Below, piece after piece: positions 56,007 to 63,851 of a DNA stretch of 64,000 nucleotides. The notes under the pieces are model-generated. The model saw nothing but the letters and a program-made list of their open reading frames with translations. It made no database searches and had not been told where the DNA came from. The position numbers were made by a program, and so were the translations under genes. This DNA comes from Bacteroidales bacterium. GTDB lineage: Bacteria; Bacteroidota; Bacteroidia; Bacteroidales; P3. Each line of letters starts with the position of its first letter. Positions within the stretch are counted from its first letter, which is position 1. The stretch is from contig JAISGN010000008.1 of assembly GCA_031263015.1 (NCBI GenBank), positions 310,001 to 374,000 on the forward strand. Direction: 5' to 3'.

Positions 56007-56306
56007 ATGCAAAACGAAACCGATAGAATAAAAGAAAAATGCGAAGTTAAGGCTTACGAATATATGTATTCTTCCACCGAAATAAACTTTTTTTCATGTG
56101 CGGGGAACTTTTCTTCCTATGCGGGAAACTTTCCTGCACACGTTGGGAACTTCCCTGCACATGCGGAGAACTTTCCTGCACACGTTGAGAACTTCTCTGC
56201 ACATGCGGAGAACTTTCCCGCATACGTTGGGAACTTTCCTTCCCAAGAAAAAAACTTTACTTCCTATGAAAAAAAGTTATATACACCGAATTTCAATCAT
56301 AAATAA
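56007..56306 (+). CDS. Heptapeptide-repeat ORF (99 residues)
   Basis: A short ORF directly behind a good promoter. Residues 1-24 are ordinary (MQNETDRIKEKCEVKAYEYM). The middle consists of about nine tandem heptads of the form GNFPAHV / ENFPAHA, encoded by 21-bp units from 56079 to 56267; the end is YTPNFNHK. Another frame is also open through the repeat. No known function. It could be a real small protein, or only an expanded repeat behind a promoter. Confidence 0.45.
   Translation: MQNETDRIKEKCEVKAYEYMYSSTEINFFSCAGNFSSYAGNFPAHVGNFPAHAENFPAHVENFSAHAENFPAYVGNFPSQEKNFTSYEKKLYTPNFNHK
56079..56267. repeat. 21-bp tandem repeat (9 units), GGGAACTTTCCTGCACA type
   Basis: Units start every 21 bp from 56079 (56100, 56121, 56142 and so on), alternating GCGG- and GTTG-type starts. 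The unit sequence differs from the GGCTGTTT intergenic family but has the same length. A 20-codon ORF (MATTKNNFNASDANCNIIVS) follows at 56311 and is not supported as a gene. Confidence 0.85.
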
Positions 56307-56381
56307 TACTATGGCAACAACAAAAAACAATTTTAACGCTTCGGATGCAAACTGCAACATTATAGTCTCGTAAAAAAATAA

Positions 56382-56389
56382 TAACTTTG
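56382..56389 (+). promoter_or_regulatory. -7 box of the NurA-HerA-GHKL-radical SAM cassette
   Basis: TAACTTTG (TAnnTTTG), 47 nt before the first ATG; the only promoter-like sequence seen for the cassette. Confidence 0.6.
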
Positions 56390-56435
56390 CGTAAAAGATT
56401 TGATTGCAGGTTGAAAATATGTGTAAAAACCAATT

Positions 56436-57599
56436 ATGAGTAAAATATTAGAATTTATAGCAGAAAAGACCAACGGAAAGTGTTATCAATCATTTCGTTA
56501 TTGTGCTGATGATGAAATACGAATACCGACACTTGATTACGAAGACCAAAAATTCACTTTGGTCAAAAATTCGTATGGAGAAACAGATACGGGGCTAAAA
56601 ACCACGAAAAGCATTGACAATATTGCAAAGAGAATTATAAATGATGCGCCACTTTTTCATTTCTTTTTGGACGGTTCCCGAAGAACTTACAAAGTAGATG
56701 ATATTGAAATCAATCGAAATGTTTACCCAATAATTGCCGGTCAAATCGGTGTTGCTTGTTGTGAAAGAAAATCGTCTGACCAATTCAAATGTGCTGACTT
56801 TGAAAGAAAATTGATTTTATCATTACCGAAAATTGCAAATTCAGAACCAAATATCAAACCTGAGTTATTTTTCAATAAATTGAAAGAGGACGTAAATAAA
56901 CTTTCAACTCTTACAAAACGAGAAATTGTATTTGATAAAATTTTGTCCTACGCTTCTACAAAGCAAGACGATAATACAAAGTATGAACATTTGGGCATTG
57001 CAACCATACAAGACGAAATGATAGATACAGAGAAAAAAATCGTTGCTTCGCTCTATGACAAAGGGTTGATAAATGCGAACAGATTTTTAATAAAAGACGG
57101 TTCATTGCAGTATAAGCCAATGAAGACAGGCGATTTTAAAGAACTTATAAAAATCAAAAATCACTATAAGTCTGTTGTTGGGATTTCCAAGATGTTTAAT
57201 CCCGAACTTTGCAGAGACAATACCGGAAAAAGCAACGCCGACAAAATTGCCGAGTTGAGACTGTTCCATAGAACTCCTGCCTACAAGTATCAAAGTGAAA
57301 TGGTTGGAAATGTAAATTTTGCAATTTGGTACGTGAGAATAAGAGCAAAAGAACATTCTGCAAGTCCATTTGCAGGAATTTTGAAAGTAGAAAAGATTTT
57401 GATAACCGATGAAGAAATAGAAAATGGTCTTGATAGTCAAGAAGTTGATTTGATAACAGCAAATATAATCAATGAACGGAATCCCGTTTGTTATGGGAAA
57501 GACGATAGATGGGCAAACCATTTGTATCCGGTTTATTTGACTGAAACATATATTAAAAGCAAATATTTAAGTGATATTAATTTTCTAAATTTATTCTAA
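56436..57599 (+). CDS. NurA-like nuclease, first gene of the cassette
   Basis: A 387-residue protein with the landmarks of NurA-domain nucleases: FFLDGSRRTYK with D79, later IQDEM with E194, FLIKDGSLQYK with D221 and SVVGISKMF with K252, then a WYVRIRAKE strand. NurA is a 5'-3' exonuclease that works with the HerA hexameric ATPase, and a HerA-like gene follows after 2 nt, which supports the call. The segment YPIIAGQIGVACCERKS is typical of phage-defence-associated relatives as I remember them. The assignment is by motif only. Confidence 0.72.
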   Translation: MSKILEFIAEKTNGKCYQSFRYCADDEIRIPTLDYEDQKFTLVKNSYGETDTGLKTTKSIDNIAKRIINDAPLFHFFLDGSRRTYKVDDIEINRNVYPIIAGQIGVACCERKSSDQFKCADFERKLILSLPKIANSEPNIKPELFFNKLKEDVNKLSTLTKREIVFDKILSYASTKQDDNTKYEHLGIATIQDEMIDTEKKIVASLYDKGLINANRFLIKDGSLQYKPMKTGDFKELIKIKNHYKSVVGISKMFNPELCRDNTGKSNADKIAELRLFHRTPAYKYQSEMVGNVNFAIWYVRIRAKEHSASPFAGILKVEKILITDEEIENGLDSQEVDLITANIINERNPVCYGKDDRWANHLYPVYLTETYIKSKYLSDINFLNLF

Positions 57600-57601
57600 A
57601 A

Positions 57602-58840
57602 ATGAAAAAAATAGGAAAAATCATAGCAACAGAAAAAGTTCCTACAACGTTAGATGAATTTTTCTTTTGGACAGACAAAAAACTTATCATTAAACCATTT
57701 GATGTAATCAAAGTGGCGCATTTGAACGATTCTGTAACATTTGGGGTTGTGGAAGAAATTTCGCACTTAACGGACGGGGCAAGTTTTTTGGCAGGTTACA
57801 TTTCAAGTGATTTTGGTGAAATAGAGGAAAAATCTTACACCAATAGAATAGGAATGAACTACATAAAAGCGAGAGTTGTTGGGAATACTAAAAACATTTA
57901 TACGCCTGTTTTAGATGGCTCTATCGTTACACTTGCAGACGCAGCGGATGTAACAAAAGCATTGGGACTTGATAATATCAAAAATCCATTACCGTGTGGA
58001 ATTATTGAAATGTACGAGGGTGAGGATAAAATAAAAATTCCTGTGAATTTCAATTCTCATTTTTTGATTGGACCTGAAGGGGCACACCTCAATATTTCGG
58101 GAATTTCAGGGCTTGCTTCAAAAACTTCTTATGCTATGTTTTTATTAAAAAGTATTCAGCAGCGGTATATTAAGAATGTTGAAAATGAAAGTGTTGCTTT
58201 TGTTTATTTGAATGTAAAAGGTCGTGATTTGCTGGCAATAGATGAGAAAAACGAAGAATTACCGGAAGAAGATCGAAAGATGTACGAAGAATTGAGAATT
58301 GAAACAAAGCCGTTTGATAATGTAAAATATTTTTATCCTTATTCCAAGGATATAAAAACAACAACTTACGCAGATGTTAATGATGTGAAAAATCAAATGG
58401 AACTTAAAAAGGCATTTCAATATAAATATCTGTTTGAAGACGATAAAGAAAGTTTGGATTTATTGTTTGCAAATATTGATGACCCAACGCAAACGATGGA
58501 ATCTATTGTTAGTTTTATTACTTCTGGCGAGGGGACTTTTGGGAATGTTACGAATTGGCAAGATTTGAAAGATGAAATCAAAAAATATCAGGAAAAAGGC
58601 GATACAGGGAAAGATAAAACCATTTCGGTTTTAAGTTGGCGAAAGTTTTATCGGTTATTTAGGAAATCATTAGAGCGTAATTTGTTTTTCTCGAATGCTT
58701 TAAGTAAGGACGGCAAAGAGGTTCGATTGCAGGAATCTATCAAGCAAATTCAAAAAAACGATGTGTTTGTAATTGATATTGCAAAATTGGACGAAGAAGC
58801 ACAAGGTTTTGTTTTTGGAGATGTTATGAGAGCAATTTAA
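57602..58840 (+). CDS. HerA-like ATPase, N-terminal part, ended by in-frame TAA
   Basis: 412 codons covering the HAS-barrel-like N-terminus (IGKIIATEKVPTTLDEFFFW ... FGVVEEIS), a variant P-loop ISGISGLASKTS (K174, T175) and the region up to VFGDVMRAI, where TAA (58838-58840) ends the frame. The same frame continues immediately with DLKLGQIERDD and the Walker B half, so this is the front of a gene of about 551 codons broken by one stop codon. Alone it lacks Walker B and the arginine finger and should not be an active ATPase. Typed as CDS because the piece itself is intact; pseudogene, assembly error or readthrough are all possible. Confidence 0.8.
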   Translation: MKKIGKIIATEKVPTTLDEFFFWTDKKLIIKPFDVIKVAHLNDSVTFGVVEEISHLTDGASFLAGYISSDFGEIEEKSYTNRIGMNYIKARVVGNTKNIYTPVLDGSIVTLADAADVTKALGLDNIKNPLPCGIIEMYEGEDKIKIPVNFNSHFLIGPEGAHLNISGISGLASKTSYAMFLLKSIQQRYIKNVENESVAFVYLNVKGRDLLAIDEKNEELPEEDRKMYEELRIETKPFDNVKYFYPYSKDIKTTTYADVNDVKNQMELKKAFQYKYLFEDDKESLDLLFANIDDPTQTMESIVSFITSGEGTFGNVTNWQDLKDEIKKYQEKGDTGKDKTISVLSWRKFYRLFRKSLERNLFFSNALSKDGKEVRLQESIKQIQKNDVFVIDIAKLDEEAQGFVFGDVMRAI

Positions 58841-58843
58841 GAT

Positions 58844-59257
58844 TTGAAACTTGGACAAATAGAAAGAGACGATACAGAAATTCCGTCAAAGATTATAATT
58901 TTCATTGACGAATTGAATAAATATGGGAGTAAAGATGTTCCTAAAAATTCGCCGATTTTACGACAATTATTAGATATTACAGAACGCGGACGAAGTTTGG
59001 GAATAATTCTTTTTGCTGCCGAACAATTTAAAAGCGACATACACGAGCGTGTAAAAGGCAACTGTGCAACACACGCTTTTGGAAGAACAAATGTGATAGA
59101 AGTTTCAAAATCCGATTTTTCATATATGCCGACCGTTTATAAATCTATGCTTACACGATTAGAACAAGGTGAGTATATATTGCAGAATCCGATTTTCCGC
59201 TCTCCGTTAAATATCAAATTTCCGCGACCACTTTATAAGCAATTTAAGAATGGATAA
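58844..59257 (+). CDS. HerA-like ATPase, C-terminal part after the stop codon
   Basis: 137 codons in the same frame as the upstream piece. They contain Walker B (IIIFIDELNKYG), ITERGRSLGIILFAAEQ and NCATHAFGRTN, the HerA/DUF87 sensor and arginine-finger region. The only nearby start is TTG 58844, so independent translation is doubtful; the piece is best read as the second half of the interrupted gene. Its end overlaps the GHKL ATPase start by 8 nt, as expected for an operon. Confidence 0.78.
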   Translation: MKLGQIERDDTEIPSKIIIFIDELNKYGSKDVPKNSPILRQLLDITERGRSLGIILFAAEQFKSDIHERVKGNCATHAFGRTNVIEVSKSDFSYMPTVYKSMLTRLEQGEYILQNPIFRSPLNIKFPRPLYKQFKNG

Positions 59258-60788
59258 AATGCAAAAAACAATTATTGGAAAAGATGTAATAGAGTCTTTG
59301 ACAACTTCAATGTACGACGACCCTCGTTTTGTCTATCGTGAATATATTCAAAATGCTGCTGATTCCATTGATAAGGCACGTCGGCAAAAACTTGTTGAAG
59401 ATGGCAATATTTATATTTCAATAGATACAGAAAAACGTAGAATTGAAATTGAAGATGATGCTATTGGTATTGAAAAAGGTAAAGTTGTTGAAATTCTTAA
59501 AAATATAGCACAATCGACTAAACAAAAAGGTGTTGATAAAGGATTTCGAGGGATTGGACGACTTGGCGGTTTGGGTTATTGCGATAAACTCATTTTTGAA
59601 ACTTCTTCGCAAGGCGAAATGGAAAAATCAATAATGACTTGGGATGCAAAAAAACTTAAAGAAATCATTGCAGACCGTACTCAAAAGCAGGAAGCTTCGG
59701 CTGTAATAGATGAGGTTACAATATTCGAAATTGGAGAGGGGAAAGCAGATAAGCATTATTTTAAAGTGATTTTAGAAGGTGTTACCAATGATATTTTGTT
59801 AGATGTTGGGTGCATTAGACAATATTTATCAATGGTTGCTCCTCTACCATTTAAAAAATCAATTTTTTCGGATAAAATTTATCAAAAAATAAAAGCAGAT
59901 AATATTCAAATTGATGAATACAATACTTTTGTAAATACAGAACAACTTTACAAAGGATATAAATGGTATGTTTATGAAGGCGATGAAAACAGCCATAAAA
60001 AAGTAGATGAAGTTATTGATATTTCGTTTTTCAGCGAAAATGATAAAAACGAAAATCCGTTGTATTGGGGTTGGTACGGAATTACCACAAAAATACAATC
60101 ATTGCAAAAAATCAATTTTGCAAGAGGTTTCAGATTAAGAAAAGCGAATATTCAAATAGGAAGCGATGATACTTTATTGAAACTTCATAAAGACAAACGA
60201 TTTCAATTTTATTTTTTCGGAGAAGTTTACGCCTTACATTCAGATTTACACCCGAACGCAAGACGAGATTATTTTTCAGAAAACTATGTTTGCAAAGAGT
60301 TTGAAAGCAAGTTAAAGACTTTTTTTCATACGACTATTCACAAACTTTGCTACGATGCGTCAAAAATAAATAGTGCTGTAAAGGAAATTGAAAAGCACAG
60401 TCAAGTGGTTCAAGTATACAACGAAAAATCAAAAACAGGTTTTATCAATAAAAGCGAAAAAGAAGAATTAGAAAAAAAATTACAGCAACAAGAAGAAGCA
60501 AAAAAGAAAGCAGAGCAAACAATCGAAAAATTAAAAGAAAACTCTGAACACAAGCCACTTAATAAAATAATTGAGCGTGCAACTTCAAAAATAGAAACAA
60601 CAATAATTCCGCTTGAAATTATTGAGGAAGAAATCAAAGAAAAACCAACTTTTCGCACCGATAAACTTTCAAAATTGAATAAAAACGACAGAAAATTTCT
60701 TGGTGAAATCTTTACAATAATCAATAATGTGTTGACAAAAGATCTAGCAGAAAATTTAATTCAAAAGATTGAGGAAAAATACAAATGA
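59250..60788 (+). CDS. Hsp90-like (GHKL) ATPase with C-terminal coiled coil
   Basis: 512 residues. The N-terminal Bergerat fold shows REYIQNAADSID (E31, N35, D38), IEIEDDAIGIEKG (D69; the usual DNGxG reads DDAIG) and KGFRGIGRLGGLGYCD (GxxG lid, residues 98-105). After an Hsp90-like middle region, residues about 395-445 form a Lys/Glu/Gln-rich coiled coil. Comparable proteins occur in phage-defence loci. It overlaps the HerA-like gene by 8 nt and the radical SAM gene by 4 nt. Confidence 0.82.
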   Translation: MDKMQKTIIGKDVIESLTTSMYDDPRFVYREYIQNAADSIDKARRQKLVEDGNIYISIDTEKRRIEIEDDAIGIEKGKVVEILKNIAQSTKQKGVDKGFRGIGRLGGLGYCDKLIFETSSQGEMEKSIMTWDAKKLKEIIADRTQKQEASAVIDEVTIFEIGEGKADKHYFKVILEGVTNDILLDVGCIRQYLSMVAPLPFKKSIFSDKIYQKIKADNIQIDEYNTFVNTEQLYKGYKWYVYEGDENSHKKVDEVIDISFFSENDKNENPLYWGWYGITTKIQSLQKINFARGFRLRKANIQIGSDDTLLKLHKDKRFQFYFFGEVYALHSDLHPNARRDYFSENYVCKEFESKLKTFFHTTIHKLCYDASKINSAVKEIEKHSQVVQVYNEKSKTGFINKSEKEELEKKLQQQEEAKKKAEQTIEKLKENSEHKPLNKIIERATSKIETTIIPLEIIEEEIKEKPTFRTDKLSKLNKNDRKFLGEIFTIINNVLTKDLAENLIQKIEEKYK

Positions 60789-62725
60789 GAAATATTTTGC
60801 TCATAGAGCCTAATTATAAAAATAAATATCCACCTATTGGTCTGATGAAAATAGCAACTTATCACCGAATGCTTGGAGATAAGGTTACTTTTTTCAAAGG
60901 TAATTTAAAAGAATTTGTAGCCGATTTATTGACTAAAAAATGTATTGAAAAACTTTCTTATATTGATGGTACAATAAATTGGAATATTCATTATGAGAAT
61001 ATAAAACAATATTTAAAGAATGGTAAACCGCTCGAATATTACAACTTTCCTAAGTCCAATTTTCAGGCACTTATAGATGATACGTTTAAAGAACAAAAAA
61101 AGAATTTTCAATCGAAAGCATACGAGAAAGAGTCTTTGTTTGACCGTGTATATGTTGCGACATTATTCACTTTTTATTTCAAAATAACAGTCGAAACTAT
61201 AAATTTTGCCAAAACATTGGTAAAATCAAACAATGATGTTTTTGTTGGAGGAGTTTCGGCGACTTTGCTTTACAATGATATTATTGAACAAACAGAAATT
61301 AGATCAATCAGGGGACTTTTGGACAAGCCCAAAATGCTAGATAACAATAATAGCATTATTGTAGATACTCTGCCGTTGGACTACTCTATTTTGGAAGAAA
61401 TTGATTACAAATATCCAGAGCATAATGCTTATTATGGCTATATGACTCGTGGTTGTTTTAGAAACTGTTCATTTTGTGCTGTTCCAACATTAGAACCAGA
61501 GTATTGTGATTATATTCCAATGAAACAAAAAATAGAAGAGATTAAAGCAAAATATGGTGAACAGAGGAATTTATTGTTACTTGACAATAATGTTTTACAT
61601 TCAAAATGTTTCCCGGCAATTATTGATGAGATTATTGCTTGTGGATTTGGAAAAAACGCGACAACAATAGAATCAAATGAATATGAAATTGCACTACAAA
61701 ATTTAGAAAGCGGATTAAATGATTCTGCATACACAAAAAAAATTTTTAACCTTAATTTATTAACACTAAATAGGTTGAATGGGAAAAGGCAACAAATGCT
61801 ATACGATTTACTACAAAATAATCTATTACTCAATCTTCATACAGCGACGAAAGAAAGTTTATTGAAAATCGCACCAGAAATTTTGCCTCTTTACACAAAA
61901 CATTTCCGCAAACTCACTAAACAGCGTTATATTGATTTTAACCAAGGTGTTGACGCTCGTTTATTTACAAAGGAAAAAGCAAATTTGCTTGGGAAAATTA
62001 ATATTCGTCCATTAAGGATTGCTTTTGATAATTGGAAAGATAAAGACCATTACAAAGAGGCAATTCGTTTAAGTGCCAAAGCAGGAATAAAACACTTTTC
62101 AAACTATATATTATACAATTTCAATGACAAACCGAAGGACTTTTACAAGCGTTTGCGGTTAAATGTGGATTTGTGTAAAGAGTTAGAAATCAAAATATAT
62201 TCATTCCCAATGAAGTTTCATCCGATTACAGGTGAAGACCGGTTTAATCGCAATTATCTTGGAAAATATTGGAATAGAAAATATGTACGGGCAGTGCAAG
62301 CTGTTTTGAATGCAATAAAAGGAAAAGTTGGGAGTGAAGAAGAGTTTTTTGAAAAAGCATTCGGTAAAAATGAAGAAGAATTTTTCAAAATTTTGAATAT
62401 GCCCGAAACAATGATTTTATACCGTTTTTTCTTTGAATGGCTCGGTACAAAAAAGCATTATCATATATCACAACAGGCGTGGTGGCAATGTTGGCAAGAA
62501 ACTTTTAAAAACCTGACAACAACAGAAAGAGTGGAATTGGAAAAAATTATCTACGAGAATAAATTTGCAACATTGCAAATAAACAATCTTAATTCTAAAT
62601 TTAAAGAATTACTAAAGTTTTATGTTAATTATCGCGATGACTTAAGTACTAAAGGAACGGACTTGTACAAATTAAAGCAAGAATACGATAAAAATCCTAC
62701 TTTTCGCTTGAAAAGGAAGAATTAA
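60785..62725 (+). CDS. Radical SAM protein with B12-binding-like N-terminus
   Basis: 646 residues. The N-terminus (NILLIEPNYKNKYPPIGLMK, then VFVGGVSATLLYND) resembles the Rossmann part of B12-binding radical SAM proteins. The [4Fe-4S] motif is C224-FRN-C228-SF-C231 in MTRGCFRNCSFCAVPTLE. FNQGVDARLF and FSNYILYNFNDKPKDFYKRL fit the TIM-barrel part, and a long C-terminal helical region follows. Substrate unknown. The ATG overlaps the GHKL stop (ATGA), so it is the last gene of the cassette. It is not similar to viperin by eye. Confidence 0.85.
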   Translation: MRNILLIEPNYKNKYPPIGLMKIATYHRMLGDKVTFFKGNLKEFVADLLTKKCIEKLSYIDGTINWNIHYENIKQYLKNGKPLEYYNFPKSNFQALIDDTFKEQKKNFQSKAYEKESLFDRVYVATLFTFYFKITVETINFAKTLVKSNNDVFVGGVSATLLYNDIIEQTEIRSIRGLLDKPKMLDNNNSIIVDTLPLDYSILEEIDYKYPEHNAYYGYMTRGCFRNCSFCAVPTLEPEYCDYIPMKQKIEEIKAKYGEQRNLLLLDNNVLHSKCFPAIIDEIIACGFGKNATTIESNEYEIALQNLESGLNDSAYTKKIFNLNLLTLNRLNGKRQQMLYDLLQNNLLLNLHTATKESLLKIAPEILPLYTKHFRKLTKQRYIDFNQGVDARLFTKEKANLLGKINIRPLRIAFDNWKDKDHYKEAIRLSAKAGIKHFSNYILYNFNDKPKDFYKRLRLNVDLCKELEIKIYSFPMKFHPITGEDRFNRNYLGKYWNRKYVRAVQAVLNAIKGKVGSEEEFFEKAFGKNEEEFFKILNMPETMILYRFFFEWLGTKKHYHISQQAWWQCWQETFKNLTTTERVELEKIIYENKFATLQINNLNSKFKELLKFYVNYRDDLSTKGTDLYKLKQEYDKNPTFRLKRKN

Positions 62726-62862
62726 ATTAAATATTCCAAATATTATAATTAGGGTGAATACACAGCAATTATTGTGATAATAGCAAGTAATCTGCTATCC
62801 GAATGAAATCTTAAAGTAGTGTTGTGAGCGTTAGTTATTAGGAAAGGATGTTTCCTTAAATT

Positions 62863-62896
62863 AAAATGGCGTATAAAATCAATTATACGCCATTTT
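62863..62896. terminator. Bidirectional terminator
   Basis: AAAATGGCGTATAA (62863-62876), 6-nt loop, TTATACGCCATTTT (62883-62896), then TGTTTTTG. It ends the cassette (plus) and rubredoxin (minus). A smaller hairpin AGGAAA/TTTCCT lies at 62840-62856. Confidence 0.9.
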
Positions 62897-62918
62897 GTTT
62901 TTGTGATGTTTCGTTTGG

Positions 62919-63080
62919 TTAGATTGCTTCAAAGGCATCTTTTCCCAAACCGCAGAGAGGACACGTCCAATCCGCCGGTAAATCTTCAAATTTCGTTCCC
63001 GGAGCAATTCCATTCTCGGGATCGCCAACAGCAGGGTTATAAACATAACCGCAAGCCGTGCATTCATAACTTTTGTCCAT
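62919..63080 (-). CDS. Rubredoxin
   Basis: A 53-residue electron carrier. Minus-strand translation begins [20 protein letters not shown], and [14 protein letters not shown] follows at the end. Both CxxC pairs that hold the iron are present. Length and spacing are standard. Its redox partner cannot be told from context; in anaerobes it often serves oxygen or peroxide detoxification. Has a TATCTTTG promoter at 63150-63157. Confidence 0.97.
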   Translation of the reverse strand: MDKSYECTACGYVYNPAVGDPENGIAPGTKFEDLPADWTCPLCGLGKDAFEAI

Positions 63081-63149
63081 AGTTTAAAAGGGTTTTATCG
63101 GTTAAAAAAATTAGTCATTGCCTGTTTTGAGCAAACGACTTATCGTTTG

Positions 63150-63157
63150 CAAAGATA
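63150..63157 (-). promoter_or_regulatory. -7 box of rubredoxin
   Basis: Minus strand reads TATCTTTG. Confidence 0.65.
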
Positions 63158-63213
63158 CATTTTTCTTTTTATTTGCCAAAAACAACATCTCAAAAATATA
63201 AAACCACAATATA

Positions 63214-63750
63214 TTATATGGAATTAAGTTCCTGTTTGAGCATCTTTTGAGCCTGTTCAACGGGAGAGACGCCTGACGCCGTTTTTTGGAAGATTATTGC
63301 CGAGAAATCAGTAGGCGACAACGATGCGATGTCGTTTTGTGAGAATACGGAGTTGATTAAGGCGATGGTTTCTTCCTTTGCCTGCTTGACAAGCGTCCAT
63401 GAGGATTCGGAAACATAGAGTTGCTGCGACAGATTGTAGTCAAATTCATCTCTTATGTTCTTTAACATCACGTCTTTGAGCATTGAGGTCTGCATTCCGT
63501 ACTGATAGCACCGCATAACGAGGTTTTCGGGTTTTATTCTCTCCAAAAGCATTATCAATCGTTCGTAAGCCTGCAATTTTACGGGCGTAAGCAACTTCGC
63601 AACCTCACCCTGCTGATGTTTTTTCAGTTCCAAAAGTGAGCGTTTGGCGTCCTGATTGACCATTGTTTGGGTTAATCGGTAGAAATAGAAGCCTGCCAAC
63701 GCCATAACAGCCACTGCTCCTATGCTGATGATGATTACGGATATTATCAT
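63214..63750 (-). CDS. Membrane-anchored conserved Bacteroidota protein, unknown function
   Basis: 178 residues. One N-terminal membrane helix (VIIISIGAVAVMALAGFYFY), then a helical region with LLTPVKLQAYERLIMLLERI and KPENLV, a pattern I recall from a conserved Bacteroidota family (possibly DUF7935; uncertain). No catalytic motif visible. It follows prfA across a 21-bp repeat array on the same strand. Confidence 0.8.
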   Translation of the reverse strand: MIISVIIISIGAVAVMALAGFYFYRLTQTMVNQDAKRSLLELKKHQQGEVAKLLTPVKLQAYERLIMLLERIKPENLVMRCYQYGMQTSMLKDVMLKNIRDEFDYNLSQQLYVSESSWTLVKQAKEETIALINSVFSQNDIASLSPTDFSAIIFQKTASGVSPVEQAQKMLKQELNSI

Positions 63751-63788
63751 AATGTTTTGTGTTTATTGATTATAGAAATAAAAAAATA

Positions 63789-63851
63789 AAAGCCTGTTTA
63801 ATTTTACTCAAACAGCCTTTGGTGCGAACCAAACGCTGTTTTAACCGACCG
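63789..63851. repeat. 21-bp unit array (3 units) overlapping the prfA stop
   Basis: Units start at 63789 (AAAGCCTGTTTAATTT), 63810 (AAACAGCCTTTGGTGC) and 63831 (AAACGCTGTTTTAACC). The third unit covers the prfA stop codon. The first two can pair as a hairpin terminating prfA on the minus strand. Confidence 0.78.

Noticed and set aside
60785-62725. Radical SAM protein as a viperin (pVip)
   Set aside because: Length, the B12-binding-like N-terminus and the wording around the Cys motif do not fit viperins.
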